Notes: generated by a model not told the origin, from the letters alone. A DNA stretch of 64,000 nt from Microbotryum silenes-acaulis (GCA_003665825.1 QPFY01000016.1:186001-250000); one strand, 5' to 3'; shown: positions 34,032 to 45,630, counted from the stretch's first letter. Numbers and translations: made by a program.

Positions 34032-34115
34032 GGCCGGATAGCTTAGTTGGTCAAAGCTTTTCCAATGAATGGAAGCGACCCAGGTTCGACTCCTGGTCCG
34101 ACTCCTGGTCCAGCC
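34032..34115 (+). tRNA. tRNA-like sequence 2 with duplicated T-arm half
   Basis: Acceptor GGCCGGA/TCCAGCC (one mismatch), D stem GCTT/AAGC, anticodon stem TTTCC/GGAAG with loop AATGAAT, T arm CCAGG-TTCGACT-CCTGG with an ideal B box (GGTTCGACTCC). A 12-base tandem copy (TCCGACTCCTGG) is inserted before the acceptor 3' strand, so it cannot be a normal tRNA. Position 33 is again A. A T6 tract follows at about 34126. Probably a tRNA-derived repeat or pseudogene. Confidence 0.45.
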
Positions 34116-34416
34116 GTTCTCATCTTTTTTCGATCATTTCGGAATCATTGTTGGTTCCAACACGCGGGACCCCGTTGCTGAGAGAAGCGAGCGAGGTAGC
34201 TGACCACGAAGGCGAGATCGGGCGAGTCCCGACTGCGGCGTACATCAAGGAACCGACTTACGCGCGCGTCTAACCTTAGGCACCGCAGGGAAGTAGACTC
34301 TACCTTCTCCTTTGACCAGTTTATTCTTTGGAATACATACTCGTATCTTGTTACTTGCAAGGCCAGACGACCAGGCCTTACAATCGGTCGGACAGTAGCG
34401 AAGACCGATGTCGCTA

Positions 34417-34568
34417 CATCAGCAACTTTGCCACTCGCGCTTTAGTGCAATTTAGTGCGATTTAGCGCACTTTAGTGCCAAAAGCGCACTTTTTGTGAAA
34501 TTTAGCTCGTTTTCTATAATCTCCGGTGCGCTAAATTGCACTAAGCGCGAGTGGCAAAGTTGCTGATG
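34417..34568. mobile_element. MITE with about 45-bp terminal inverted repeats, TA target site
   Basis: A 152-bp element beginning CATCAGCAACTTTGCCACTC and ending with its reverse complement; the arms are almost perfect over about 45 bp. It is flanked by TA on both sides (34415-34416, 34569-34570). The centre consists of repeated TTTAGTGC/GCGCTAAA words. TIR plus TA suggests a Tc1/mariner-type non-autonomous element. It lies next to the truncated end of the copia fragment. Confidence 0.85.
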
Positions 34569-34587
34569 TAACCTCGATCCGTTCCCG

Positions 34588-35848
34588 CTAATATGAATAA
34601 TGAACAATCCAGTGGCGAGTACGACCTCGCGCACCCGGATTGTTCTCGATGCAAGGTTGGTTGCCTTCATGAAGAACAGTAGATCGACCTTGATTGATGC
34701 GAAATTCGGACGCGAGGTTGCGAAGACCCTTTGCTGCGGTTGAAGCAGCCAGAGTCTTAGACTCTGCTGTAGCAGAAGCGACCACTGTTTGTTGTTTCGA
34801 CTTCCAGGAAAAGGCAGTGCCAGCTATGACGACGGCATACGCTCTCACCGGTCTACCGCTCCTGTGGTTACAACCAAACGACGCGTCACTGTACACCTCG
34901 AACATGGTTGGACCGTTGCGGCGGTAGAGAAACCCATAGTCGAAGGTGTCAGAAAGATAGCGAAAGATTCGCTTGACGCAGATCCAGTCTCCTTCGGTTG
35001 GAGCAGCCACGCACTTCGCCACCGCACGAACAGAAGTCGCGATATCGGGACGAACATGTTGCGCAGCGTATTTAAGAGCTCCCACAGCCGATTGGCAAAC
35101 GAGGATGTCGGAGAACGGAGCAGTAGAACACGACATGAAGCGATTCTCCATGGGAGTCGCGACCAGCTTCTCCGACTTGTTCTCGAAAGTGTAATGTTCG
35201 AGTAAGCCTCGAAGGTACCTGGATTGCTGGACGAAGGAGGAATCATTGGTACAAAGAAACTCGAGACCGAGGAACGTCTTGACCGGGCCAAGTCGCTTAA
35301 GCTTGCAAACCGCATCGAACACCGAAATCGAGTCGGAGTCCAGAAAAACCTGGTTCTTTGATGAAGCAAGCCCGTCATCAACGTACAAAGTGATGTTCGC
35401 AAACGACCTGTTGTTATATTTGAAGTAGAGACAGGCGCCGATATTTGAGCGCGTGTAGTACTACTACTAGCCGCGATCCGTGAGTCATCAGCTTGTGGAG
35501 AGCCGCATTCCATTGCCGAGGGGCTTGCTTGGTGCCGTACATGAAGTTAAGAATCTTGAGGGCTTGACCGGGTTGAGAACCTCCTGGCCATCCGTCGGGG
35601 ACCTTCATGTCGACATCCTCCTCCGTTATCCCGTTGAGAAACGCAGAATCATAGTCGAACTGTTCGAGGATCCTTCCGCGAGCGGCAGAAAGAGCGACGA
35701 AGCACAAGATCGTCGCAGTGATCGACGAGACAGGAGCGAACGTCTCGTTGAAGTCGATCCCCGGTCGCCAGAGACCGTGCATCAGCTCTCCAAGCCGGTG
35801 TCTCACAAGATCATGAACCCCCGGCAGGCTAGGGCAGGCCGCTAACAA
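34588..35848 (-). pseudogene. truncated copia Pol (RT-RNase H)
   Basis: Two frames joined by a break near 35400. The first carries the RT palm ([60 protein letters not shown]). The second holds MYVDDGLASSK, RRLGP-like LKRLGPVKTFLGLEF and RNase H (VYSDASFGC, ATAESKTLAAS, HEGNQPCI). The YVDD box is intact here. LTRs, Gag and integrase are missing. A different copia lineage from both other copies in the window. Confidence 0.85.
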
Positions 35849-36024
35849 CCAATTGAGGCTGGTTCTAATGCTGGTTGCAACGCTGGTTCTAATGCTCAGA
35901 TAAGCCCGTCTCCGCGCTTCGCAACGGCCTGACGATCATCGCGCCCAAGTCGAGCTCGAGGAAGGCTCCTTGTGCTTGCACCGTTCCCGTAACGGCCCCC
36001 ACCATCCAGCTCAATATTGTAATC

Positions 36025-37312
36025 ATGGCGAACCCAACACAGATTGGATCGTCCTCACTCCAGGCCGTAGCTTCCTCGTCCTCGACCGTGCATCGCCCTT
36101 CTCCGCTGTCGGCGCAAGTGTCGTCGTCTCCGCAAGAGCAAGAGGAGATGGCCGAGCTCGAGCGGTATCGACAGCAGGCACTCATCGATCAGATGCATCA
36201 GACCCATCTTGGAGGCAGGTCATTTTCGGCTGCTGGATCTGTAGGCGGCGGGGCGTCGTTCGAGCCGTTCGTCGGGTCCAGGGTCGGCAGTCCGATTCCC
36301 GACACTAATGGTCTTGGATGGCCAGGTCAGTGAAATCAATGTACTTTTTCGGATTTTGAAACGCGGCTCACACCCTCACGTTTGCCTCGAAATCCATACC
36401 TTGCATTCGTTCAAAATCTGCACGTGGGGCTCTCTTACGGGGTACTCCTCCCTCCTCCCTCCAGGCAAAGGAACACTGGCTCGCATCAACTCAACCCCCG
36501 CCGAGACGCTGGCAAGGGAGCAGAAACTCGCTGATGCCGTCAGGACCTTGCTCGAGTGCATCGGCGAGGATCCCGACCGGGAGGGGCTGAAAAAGACCCC
36601 TGAGCGGTACGCCAAAGCACTCCTGTGGATGACCAAAGGCTATGCCGAACGACTTCCCGGTGAGTCGATACCTCAAATCTGGCTGGTATTAGTGATGCTC
36701 GTTAGACTGATCAGGGTCGTGCTCCCTTTTTTGCGCCAGACGTGATCGGAAATGCAATTTTCGCCGAGGATCACGAAGAAATGGTCATCGTGCGAGACAT
36801 CGACGTCTACTCCCTCTGCGAGCACCACATGGTCCCCTTTGTTGGCAAAGTACGTTCAGAAGCTGATGTGGTCACGGCAGATTCCGGTCGTTGACTGATC
36901 TCATCCTCTGCTCAGGTCTCGATCGGCTACATTCCCAACAAATTCGTTCTCGGTCTCTCCAAGCTGGCTCGAATCGCCGAGACTTTCTCGAGAAGGCTTC
37001 AAGTGCAAGAGCGGTTGACGAAGCAGATCGCCATGGCTATTGATGAAGCGATCAGGCCGATGGGTGTTGCTGTTGTGATCGAAGCGACGTGAGTGGAACC
37101 CCGCCTCATATCTTCCGCCCGAACCGGAGCGGACTCATCACGTAGTTGAAAATCATCTCGCGTTTCTTCATAGACACCAATGCATGACGATGAGGGGCGT
37201 CCAAAAACCTGGAGCGGCGACAATTACCTCGGCGATGCTAGGCGCGTTCCGAAGATCTGACAAGACGAGGGCCGAGTTCTTGTCCTTGATCCGATCACAA
37301 AGAGCGACATGA
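36025..37312 (+). CDS. FOL2: GTP cyclohydrolase I
   Basis: Five exons (36025-36325, 36465-36659, 36740-36849, 36916-37088, 37174-37312), 305 residues. It converts GTP to 7,8-dihydroneopterin triphosphate, the first step of folate (pterin) synthesis, in the cytosol. A low-complexity N-terminal extension of about 100 residues precedes the catalytic domain: [20 protein letters not shown], the zinc site [53 protein letters not shown] and [20 protein letters not shown] with the second zinc Cys. It ends [11 protein letters not shown]. The catalytic residues seen (Cys and His of CEHH, Cys of QCMTMRG) are present. Part of exon 1 has a degraded copy at 30.7 kb. Confidence 0.95.
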
Positions 37313-37825
37313 CCCGAGTGTCTCGCCCTGTATTCGCTCTTGATGATCAAACATTCCCTTCTTTCTTCACTCTCGCAACGCAATATTGAGATGGACCTTT
37401 CAACGGGTTTTCTCCGGATGTCTCACCTTTATTCAACTTTCTCCTTTTTCGCGCATGCTCATCTTGTCGTACATCAACTGTACCCCCTGTTTCCCTTTGA
37501 CTCTTCCATATTAGGTCAATTCGCAAATTCGTCGTTCAGTGCCACTGCAAAATTATCTTTTGTAATCGTTCATTCCACGCCTTCACTGATACGTCTGTGC
37601 GCCCCTCATGTGCCGCTCGAACATGGCATCCGACACTCTTTCGGAATAATAGGACGGTTTAAGGATTCGGTCATCCACACCTCGATTCGAACAATAGTGT
37701 CTCAACACTTACGGACAGCCCTCCCCTAATCCTTTGGCCATGTCTTCCGAATATTCTCGCCTGACCAGGCGCCTTCAACACGATAAGAGTTTATCCTTCC
37801 ACTGAAGTCGATATGAGTTCGGAGA
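37313..37825. other. convergent 3' intergenic region
   Basis: About 500 bp between the FOL2 stop and the 3' end of the minus-strand secreted protein. It may include a last short exon of that gene at 37726-37801 (see that entry). Confidence 0.4.
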
Positions 37826-37826
37826 C

Positions 37827-38542
37827 TTACAGAACAGGTTGAGTTGTCGGATCAATGTTGCCCAAGTCGATCAAAGTCCCCAATTGCAATTTCTCTTCGA
37901 GACCGAGGACCTGAGAGAATCGTTTAAAAGCTGGCGATGAGACCCAACATAGTTCGACATCACAGCAGTCACTGGTACCACGTACTGCGCTCCTGGGTTG
38001 ATTCCACAAGAACACCTTCTGGTACAAGTTGCCGTTCTTGACGTATTCGACCTGGACAGGTCGTCCTTTCCCCTTGGGTATTCGTTCGGGTATAGGCGCG
38101 GGAACCATGTGTTCCAGCGAGAGGGCGATGTCCGTCGTCGTAGGCTCGAAGTCCGAGTTCTTTTTAGGGTGGCCGTAGGTATGTCGAACCACCTGAAAGG
38201 TCAAGAATGTTGGATCAATCGTCATGAAACCTCACATGAAGTGTTCAGGGCTACGAGAGGGGGTGGGGGGGGGGGGGGACGAACCGCACTAGCCCATTTC
38301 CCCGTGCCCGTCGTGCTCTGGAATGCGTACATGACGTAGCTCGACACATCGTCCCGAGGTCCGTGACGATAGTAGACTGTCTTGGAGTAGTTCTCCGGGT
38401 TAATGAGGTGGGGTTGCGCGAGTTGGGCGATACGTTCGGGTGGCGGGATCTCGTAGGTGAGGGGAGGCTCCCACGTCGGGGTCGCACTCGCACAACAGGA
38501 GAGGAGACTGAGGCAGAGGGGAAGGATGACACTGGCTCGCAT
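37827..38542 (-). CDS. small secreted protein of unknown function
   Basis: Exon 1 38285-38542 and exon 2 37827-38192, 207 residues. A clear signal peptide (MRASVILPLCLSLLSCCASA) is followed by TYEIPPPERIAQLAQPHLIN, YYRHGPRDDVSSYVMYAFQS, then PIPERIPKGKGRPVQVEYVK and YQKVFLWNQPRSAV. Two adjacent Cys (SDCCDVELCW) may form disulfides. I do not recognise the family. The intron contains a 14-base poly(G/C) tract and a weak donor (GTTCGT). The stop at 37827 coincides with a perfect GTAAGT donor; splicing a 29-bp intron there would replace the stop by a further 25 codons ending at 37726. Without transcript data I keep the shorter form. Confidence 0.6.
38265..38278. repeat. poly(G) tract, 14 bases
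   Basis: G run on the plus strand inside the intron of the secreted-protein gene; a C-rich tract on the sense strand. Confidence 0.9.
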
Positions 38543-38807
38543 CGAACTGCGAATCAACTGTTTATGGGTTTCACCCAACGGTCAAAGGAAGCTGAGGTGC
38601 AGGTTGGTGGAGAAGAGTCACAGCGCCAGCCATCCCGGACCACCTCGATTGCACGCTGTGTATACAGGAGCCGGCGCCCGTGCCCCTAAAAAATGTCTGA
38701 GTTCCCCTGAGCACCAATTCAGCCCGTACATAATCTAGAATTGCAGGGTTAAGTTTTTATGTACGATATGCACTTAATGATATATACAACTGCTACCAAG
38801 ATATGCC

Positions 38808-40355
38808 TTACAGAACGGAGGCTGCTCGGAGCCTCAATGCGCCTGAAAGGATGCTGAACAACACCGTCCAGACCCCGCCCGCCCACCCTCGAACCTTCCT
38901 TCCTGTCCATTTGGTAAACATCTGCTCCGCGATAATAGCCAGTGCTTGTAAGGCAAAGTAAATCCAGGAACCGTAGCGGGCCCAGAACGTTGCATCCGTT
39001 CGAGGAATGTAGTCTTCGTGCAGCCATGCCGACAAGGCAAACGATGCGAACACGCCCATCACTCGGGCGAAATCCCTACCTACGACCGGTTTCATGACCC
39101 GAATGACGGGGTTGAGAGCTAGGGCTCGGAAAGGTCGCGCGACGAGTTGATGCCAGCATTCGGACCAGGCTTGCGAGACGCTCGTCGGTAAGCGCAACTG
39201 GTACATCGGCGGGTATTCGCGAGGGTCGAAGGGCGCCAATCTCAACGATTTTGGGATCCCGGGTAGTCGTCGAGAAGCTTCACGTAGAGCGAGATCGGAG
39301 TAGGCGGCGACCTGCAAGCTCAAGTTGGGGAGCCCGACGACGAGGAAAAAGGCACCGACACCGACCGGCCAGACGGCGAAATAGTCGAGGACGAGCGAAG
39401 GGATGTTGGGGTACCAGCGCAGCAAGTCGGCTTCGAACATTTTGGGAGTCCATCGCGTCAGGGCAACTCCAACCAGAACAGATGATATCGCAAGGAAGAT
39501 GGATAGCAACGAAGACGCAATGAATGGTCCACGTCGTTTCGAGTCGAAGGAAAGGTGAGGTGGGGGGGCGAGGGAGCGCGGAGGAGGGGCGAACGCGTAG
39601 CCAATACCTCGCGGCGAGATCATCAGATGCACTCTTGACAAGACGATGCTAACGGGACTGTCGTTCGCCGCCATTTGAGCCCGAATTTCTTCCATCCCTT
39701 CCTTCGTCACGAGCGACGAGTTCTCCTTCGTCGACTTGGGGGTCAGCTCCTCAGCAGCCTTTGGCACACCGGGGAACTTTTCCTCGGTAGTGACAAACAT
39801 CCGTGTATATCCCTCAGTGTCGAACCCAACCCATGTATAAGGTCTCGTATCGGATGCAAGGCCCCACTCAAGTACTGCGCACGGCCGTTACCGTCATTGC
39901 AAGGTCAGCTCTATCTCCAAGGCGTTCGGGGAAACAGGAGCGGCTCAAGCTGAGCGCGTAGCCGATGCCGCTTGTTCGCCCACGTGGCGACCGTCTCACC
40001 TCGCAGTGCCGCAAAACGACCAAAGAAGGCGGCGATCTGTTCCAACACGACCGAAGTCTGGCGAAACCCGAAGCCCCCTAACCGAATAAATAGGGAACAA
40101 TAGTAGAGACCCAAGGGAGTGATGGCGAGCCGTGCGAAACGGGATAGTCGGGCCGGAAAGACAGGGTGGAGCAAGAGAGCCAGCAGGCTGAGGATGACCA
40201 CGACCATGGTGCCGCTGTGGAAGTGGACAGGGACATGTCAGACTCAAGCACAAGGATAGCTACAGCCAGATGGGTACTGACCATTCGATAGGCCCGCGAG
40301 GCCCTCCAAGAAGTGCGACGTTCCCCTCGGGGAATAGCGATCGCAGGCCAGTCAT
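38808..40355 (-). CDS. MBOAT/wax-synthase-like membrane O-acyltransferase
   Basis: Three exons (40282-40355, 40000-40214, 38808-39874), 451 residues. Multiple hydrophobic segments (VVVILSLLALLLHPVF; PLGLYYCSLFIRLGG; PFIASSLLSIFLAISSVLVG; VWPVGVGAFFLVVGL; WIYFALQALAIIAEQMF) surround the family block EYPPMYQLRLPTSVSQAWSE and CWHQLVARPFRALALNP. FASFALSAWLHE carries the conserved His of the wax synthase-like domain. The group transfers acyl groups to alcohols, sterols, toxins or sugars; the substrate here is unknown. The gene starts at MTGLRSLFPEG, and exon 2 ends at a GTGAGA donor. Its position beside a fucosyltransferase-like gene allows, but does not prove, a role in glycan acylation. Confidence 0.75.
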
Positions 40356-41043
40356 AGCGCAGACGCCAAACACCCGAGATCTATCGCGGCGGGAATACTC
40401 AAGACAGCAGAGTTGAGATTGGACACCCGCTGTTTAAAGTCCTTGACAAGTGGTCAAGGGAAGCACTTGTCAAGGGAAGAACAAGAGGTGGGACATCGAG
40501 AGTGACAAGAGGTGGCGACAGCTCAGCGCCTACGAAGTGAGACAGGAGCAAACCAGAGCGAACCCCCCTGGCGATAGATAATCGATATCGTACGAGACAA
40601 ATTAGATCTTACCGTGATCTTATCCAACATCTGCTTTATTTTCTCTTTAGTTTTATTCTTATTCATTTTAGGGAATATGTCTACACCTCTAACTATTAAT
40701 TGAATCGGAGAGTTCTTATCGCTAACTGGGATCCACCAGGAGCAAACCCAGGCCGAGCTCTCAGGTGCGTTCGCTACCAGCAGCATACGTCTCATCTACC
40801 TTCGCGTCCGAGAGGTCCTGCTGCATTTTCTTCTTATCGTCTGATGACGTCTATAAGCGAAACACAGAGCAAAAACCCCGACTGCGAGCAATTGCAATCC
40901 GTGACTGAGGCCGCGTTCAAAAGAGGTCAAAGCGAGCGGCACAAGAGCAGGAAGGAGGGAGGAGCAACTCGGTATCTTACAACACTGACTCGAAGTTACT
41001 GAGAGTGTACAGGATTATGTGAACAAGCCCGATAAACACTCGC
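40356..41043. other. intergenic, nothing recognised
   Basis: About 690 bp between two minus-strand genes: promoter of the acyltransferase gene and the 3' flank of the fucosyltransferase-like gene. A CACTTGTCAAGGGAAG-like word is repeated near 40445-40480. Confidence 0.4.
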
Positions 41044-43388
41044 TCATTGCGGGCCGTCCTCGGGCGTGGAAGGGGGCGAGCTGCCCTTGCGCATGGAGGA
41101 AAGCGAGCTGCCTTTGGGCATGGCAGAGGGGGAGCTCCCCTTGGCTCTGAAAGACGACGGCTTGTCCTTGGCAAGCCTGCCTTTGCCTTTCCTCCGATCA
41201 GACAAAGGGAACGCAGGTACCGCTGCAGTTTGAGGTTGATCCATGACGGTGTGGTACAACGCCTCCGAATAAGCTGTAGGGAACCAGTGCGCATCGATCG
41301 AACGAATTCGACCACCTAGGCTGCGGCCTTCCTCATCCTTCGGTCCAACTGTGGCCTCATAACCGCCTATCAACATCGCCAAACGACCAATATTAGACGA
41401 GCCGGAGACAATGAAGGCGTCCGCGTCACGTGAAAAAAGGGTGAGATCGCGGATGAAGGTTCGCGTGTGGAGGACTCGTTCGAGCATGGGGAGACGGTTG
41501 AATTCTAGTTGACTAAACCCACTGGCGAGACCGGGCCTCGGCTTTTTCATCTCCTCCTTGGGCGTGGGCGTCGATGGCGCTGCGTCCTCTTCGTCTTCCC
41601 TGATACTGGCACGCTTTTCGTACGTTGACGGGGCAGTGGCCTGAGTGTCCTTAACCCATTCCAGGATGTCGACCTGGGGTTTGCTGGGCTGAAGCTTGGG
41701 ATGTGCCACATGCTTGAGACTCGCGATCCCAGGAGCAGGCGGTTGAGCCAGTGTAAACGGTCTGAGCAAAGGGTCTATCGCCAAGCGGGACATGACGTTT
41801 GCTTCGGCGGTCATGACGACGAGCGAGGGGGATCGAGCCGAGTCGAGATCGAGGCCGTTCGGGGACGGAACCTCTTCGGTGTAGGGCGTTTCGCCAGGTA
41901 GAATCCTTATCATCGCGTCGTGAGCAGCTTGGAGGTAGACGGTCAAGTTGCCGAACTTGTTCGTAATGCCCATCGCCTTGGCCTCAAGTTCGTACTCGGG
42001 ACCTTTGTCGCCCAGTCGAATGTGAGTCGCCACCATGATATGTTGCGGTCCCATCTTGAGCTCAGTCCTTGCCGCTTCGATCTCAGTGTTGATGGAGTCT
42101 ATCGGCTTCCACAAGAACCTCGCCGCCTTGACATGGTCCTTGAAGACTTCTTCAAGCCCTTGAGGCATCGTGTCGCCTTCAGCGAGGATGTTGCGCGACC
42201 GATTGCGAGCAAAAGCCACGTTGGTGTCGTGCAGTTTCTGCATCACGACTGGGTCGAGGTAAGTCTCGCGTGTCCAGTCGTCCATCTGTTGGATTCGTAG
42301 GCGAGACCACACCAGGCGGGGTTCTTTCTTCCAACCGGGGAAGCCGATCTCGGTCGCGAGCTGCGCATCAGCCCAGTCCCTTGGAGGGGCACAGTTGAGC
42401 TTGCGTGGCGAGAAGTAGTTGGAAAGACGACCATAGTTCCTATGAGGGTGGAGGACGCGGCGTCAGCAGCCCATTGCCGAGAAACACCCACCCGGGGCAG
42501 CCACGAACCCAGCACGCGAAAAGACCTGGGGACTTACCACGCTCGATCATCTTCCACCAGTGTATACCCAAGCTTGTCGGCCAACGAAGCGGCTCTCAAA
42601 TACAGAAGCCATTCCGAAGCGAAACCCCACCAAGGCGTAAACTGGAACAAGAGGATCTTGCGGCAGCGGGGCAGCCTCTCGGTGGATTCCTCGAGGACCC
42701 AAGGCGTGGCCCGACTGACGGTCACGGCGGGACGATCGACGAGTTTGATAGAGTCTTCAATGGCTGGTGGATCTTGTTCGAGTTGTTCTGACGGGGTTGG
42801 AGGGGTTTCGGCACTCGTGTCGATGTCGTTGTTCGTATCCGTGTCGGCGCTTTCATCGGCGCTTTCATCGGTGCTCTCGTCGGCGATCTCGTCGGTGGGC
42901 GGAGGGGCATGCGAGGATGGCGGCGAAGGGGCTTGTTGGTCTTGTGGAGGGAGCTTGGGCAAGATCGAGGCCTCGGCCCGTAGTGCCTGGTCAACGGATG
43001 GTAATTCTTCTTCGACGGGACCGTAGGATGGTGTTGGTCTTTCCTCAACTGATACCACGGGTGGTGGGAAAGCAACGGTCGCCGAAAGGGGGGAGGATGC
43101 CTCGAACACGGCTTCGGGTGCGGGCGACGAGAATGTGCCGAATATCGCGGGCGCGTCAAAAGAGCGTGACCAGATGCACAACCCCGCAACCACGGCCAAA
43201 GCGAGCCAGGTCTTGGCCCTCCTTGAAGTCGACTTGCTCGCGATCGCCATCGATGCCGACCTCCGATGCAACATGTTCACCACGGCACCCGCATCTTTGC
43301 CTAGCCATGGTGAGGGTGTCGTGAATGCCCAGGCCGGAGACCGCGCCCCACGAGGCGGGGACGAGGACGACGGTGGGGACGATGCCAT
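41044..43388 (-). CDS. fucosyltransferase-like type II membrane protein, motif intact
   Basis: Two exons (42538-43388, 41044-42439), 748 residues. A short cytoplasmic tail and a membrane segment (TWLALAVVAGLCIW) are followed by a long acidic/Pro-rich stem with DESTDESADESADTDT repeats. The domain starts at PRCRKILLFQFTPWWGFASE and LADKLGYTLVEDDRAWNYG. ATHIRLGDKGPEYELEAKAM is the HxRxGD motif of GDP-fucose enzymes of the GT23/NodZ/FUT8 type. ADAFIVSGSSNIGRLAMLIG is the second conserved region. The C-terminus carries imperfect KGSSPS repeats. It probably acts in the Golgi on surface glycans. Homologous along its length to the gene at 2.1-4.4 kb, which lost the motif and has three to four more introns. 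The fold assignment is inference from motifs. Confidence 0.75.
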
Positions 43389-44353
43389 ATTGAACAAGCG
43401 GACGTGACGGAACGTCGAGGGAGTATCATCGACTCCAGCTGGGTGGTGTTCACCGAGGTGTATTGTCGTCGAGTCTTGCTGTAGGTCCCAATGCTTCGAC
43501 ATGGAATCTTTGGATCGATTGCGCAGATGCGACGGGCGCATGTTTAGCTCGTCGGGTCAAGTTCGAATCAGAAACGCCCGGTGTGCCAGCCCGCTTTTGA
43601 ATGGACGTCACGCGCACAAAGGCGCGAGTAAGCGCGCGCCACCCTCGTCGCCTGGCCGTTGGCAGAGGCTAATGAGCAATTTGCGAGGCTGCGGCGCGTC
43701 GCCAAGTAGCCCATATGTGAAACATGGCAAATCGTAGAATGACCGACGTCGGGCTGCTGAGCGTGGCTCTGCAAGGGTTGCCCTCCTCTTCTGGCCTCCA
43801 ACGCGTTTTGCTAACGACGTCGGTCAAAGTTTTTTGCTGTATTTACAAACTGTCTCCTGTGATGAAGGGTTTTGTAGATATCTTGCGGTCAGCGCAAACG
43901 AGTTTGCCACACGATTGAATCTACTCACATTTCAAAGCACTTTTGCCTCGAAAAAGCTCACACTCGAGGTTTATCTATCTTCCACTATAATCGAAAGGGA
44001 GTTACAACCTAAGACGATCATCTTGATGAAACCAGTGTGTCAGCCTCGTCCACGCCCCCCCCCCCCCCCCCCCCCCGCAGCCAGATGAGCATTGACTTCG
44101 TGCATGATCATGCTCACCTCATGCTTTCAAAGTACTGCCCATGATTTCATCTCTATTTTCTTTGGAACCCGTACTCTCTTCTATCCTGGCAGGTCCTCAA
44201 GGAAATAGCGATTAGTGTTGTCAAAACAAGCATCGATTTATGCACCCTAACTCACCCATCACAAGTTGGACCTCGGACTCTCACAAGCCCCCCTGAAACG
44301 CTTCCGACACTTTGCAGGGTGCAGCAGTGGCCGAGCTCCGATCGGTGTCGGCG
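43389..44353. other. intergenic with poly(C) tract
   Basis: No supported gene. It holds the promoter of the fucosyltransferase-like gene and a 22-base poly(C) tract at 44055-44076. Confidence 0.45.
44055..44076. repeat. poly(C) tract, 22 bases
   Basis: Uninterrupted C run on the plus strand, followed by GCAG. The third long G/C homopolymer in the window. Confidence 0.95.
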
Positions 44354-44791
44354 TCACACCCATCTCTGCCGCGGCGTACTGGCGAAAACCACTCCATGCT
44401 CTAGGTGATTCGAGCCATTCCAACCTCCCCCCAACCAACGAACGAAGACCGCGAAGCAGAACGCGAGCAAACACACCCCAATGTACGTCTTGACAGGGTG
44501 AGCCCAAAGGATCGGTGTCAAGCGACGGGTCGAACGGAAGCAGTTAACGAGCGAATCGGGTGCGGTCGAGGTTTGATAAGTCAAGAGTTGTAATTCATCT
44601 TCCCACTCTGGGTTGTTGATGAGAATGTGTAGCTCTTCAGCTTCGAGCGAGGTCGTCGAACGAGCATTACCGGAACTTGAACTCGGTGTTGACGCCGAGG
44701 AAGCTGTCGTGGCCGGTCGTGGTGGTGGCGGCAGTGATGATGACGATGGTGTTGGGGGTGCTGAAGCCAACGGAGGGTATGACTGGGTCAT
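44354..44791 (-). CDS. small single-pass membrane protein, hypothetical
   Basis: A 145-codon frame from ATG. The N-terminal half is Pro/Ser-rich (PPLASAPPTPSSSSLPPPP), followed by EAEELHILINNPEWEDELQL and one membrane helix (VKTYIGVCLLAFCFAVFVRW) near residues 100-120, then a short tail. It is not recognised as any known family. It could be the first exon of a longer protein because a GTGTGA donor-like site lies at its end. Coding status rests on length, a good start and the organised hydrophobic segment. Confidence 0.4.
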   Translation of the reverse strand: MTQSYPPLASAPPTPSSSSLPPPPRPATTASSASTPSSSSGNARSTTSLEAEELHILINNPEWEDELQLLTYQTSTAPDSLVNCFRSTRRLTPILWAHPVKTYIGVCLLAFCFAVFVRWLGGGWNGSNHLEHGVVFASTPRQRWV

Positions 44792-45630
44792 ACTAGACTG
44801 GGAAGGTCGGTTTGGTGGTGGATTTCAGTTGCTAGGTGACCGATCCAGGCTGATCCGACGGGCCGAACGCCACGCTCTTGGCAGTGAATGTCTCGGACTG
44901 TGACGAGGAGGTCTCACGAACGCAATACGAACACCGTGCCCAGACGAAGGTGCAGTACGCGTTGAGATCCGGTGTGCCACGCAAATTGTGAAGTCAAGTA
45001 GGCTTAGCTTAGAGGTGGATGCACGCCGCGGGAGACTGAACGGTTGCGACTGGTACATCGGACGACCCGAACCCGAACGTGACCTCTCCTTTTCCAAAGC
45101 GGTGACGGGGCGTTGCCCCCTAACTCGCGCGCGCTGGTTCCGCCACCACCCCGTGAGGCCCGCCGCGGTCAGGGGATGCTCTTAAGCTCAACCAAGCGCC
45201 TCTCTCGAGATTGTATCCGCGCGTCTGCCCCACTTGCCATCCGAATTAAGTTAACGGCGATTCTGAGGTGTTTTTAGTAACTCGGTAAGCAGAGACGATC
45301 AGCGGAATCGCCAAAACCCCTTGTCTGGATTCAGTGGAGAAGAACAGACGATCTGCCAACTGGCAAAAGCTTTTCTGAACAGTACCAAGTGGTCGAAGCT
45401 ATAACGATCCAAAATGTTCATGTTTATGTGTAAAGGCGCATACGTCACATTCTTTTCATTTCCGCCAGCCCGCTAGAGCGGGGTATGTCACCACAATTTC
45501 CGAACAGGCGGCTTCGAGTGGAAGCGTACGAAGTGATGGGGAACGTACGATTACAACAAGTATGATGATGGATCATTCTATACGAGCCGATCTACTCTTG
45601 TCACTCACTGCTGAACGAGTTCGCTCCAGC
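44792..45630. other. intergenic, nothing recognised
   Basis: About 840 bp without supported gene; small open frames only. Confidence 0.4.

Noticed and set aside
34417..34568. Rho-independent-type terminator or RNA hairpin gene
   Set aside because: Arms of about 45 bp with flanking TA repeats fit a MITE better, and the organism is eukaryotic.
38265..38278. Poly-Pro coding tract in the secreted protein
   Set aside because: It lies in a segment that must be an intron, because the downstream family-like sequence needs splicing to TTTCAG|GTGG.
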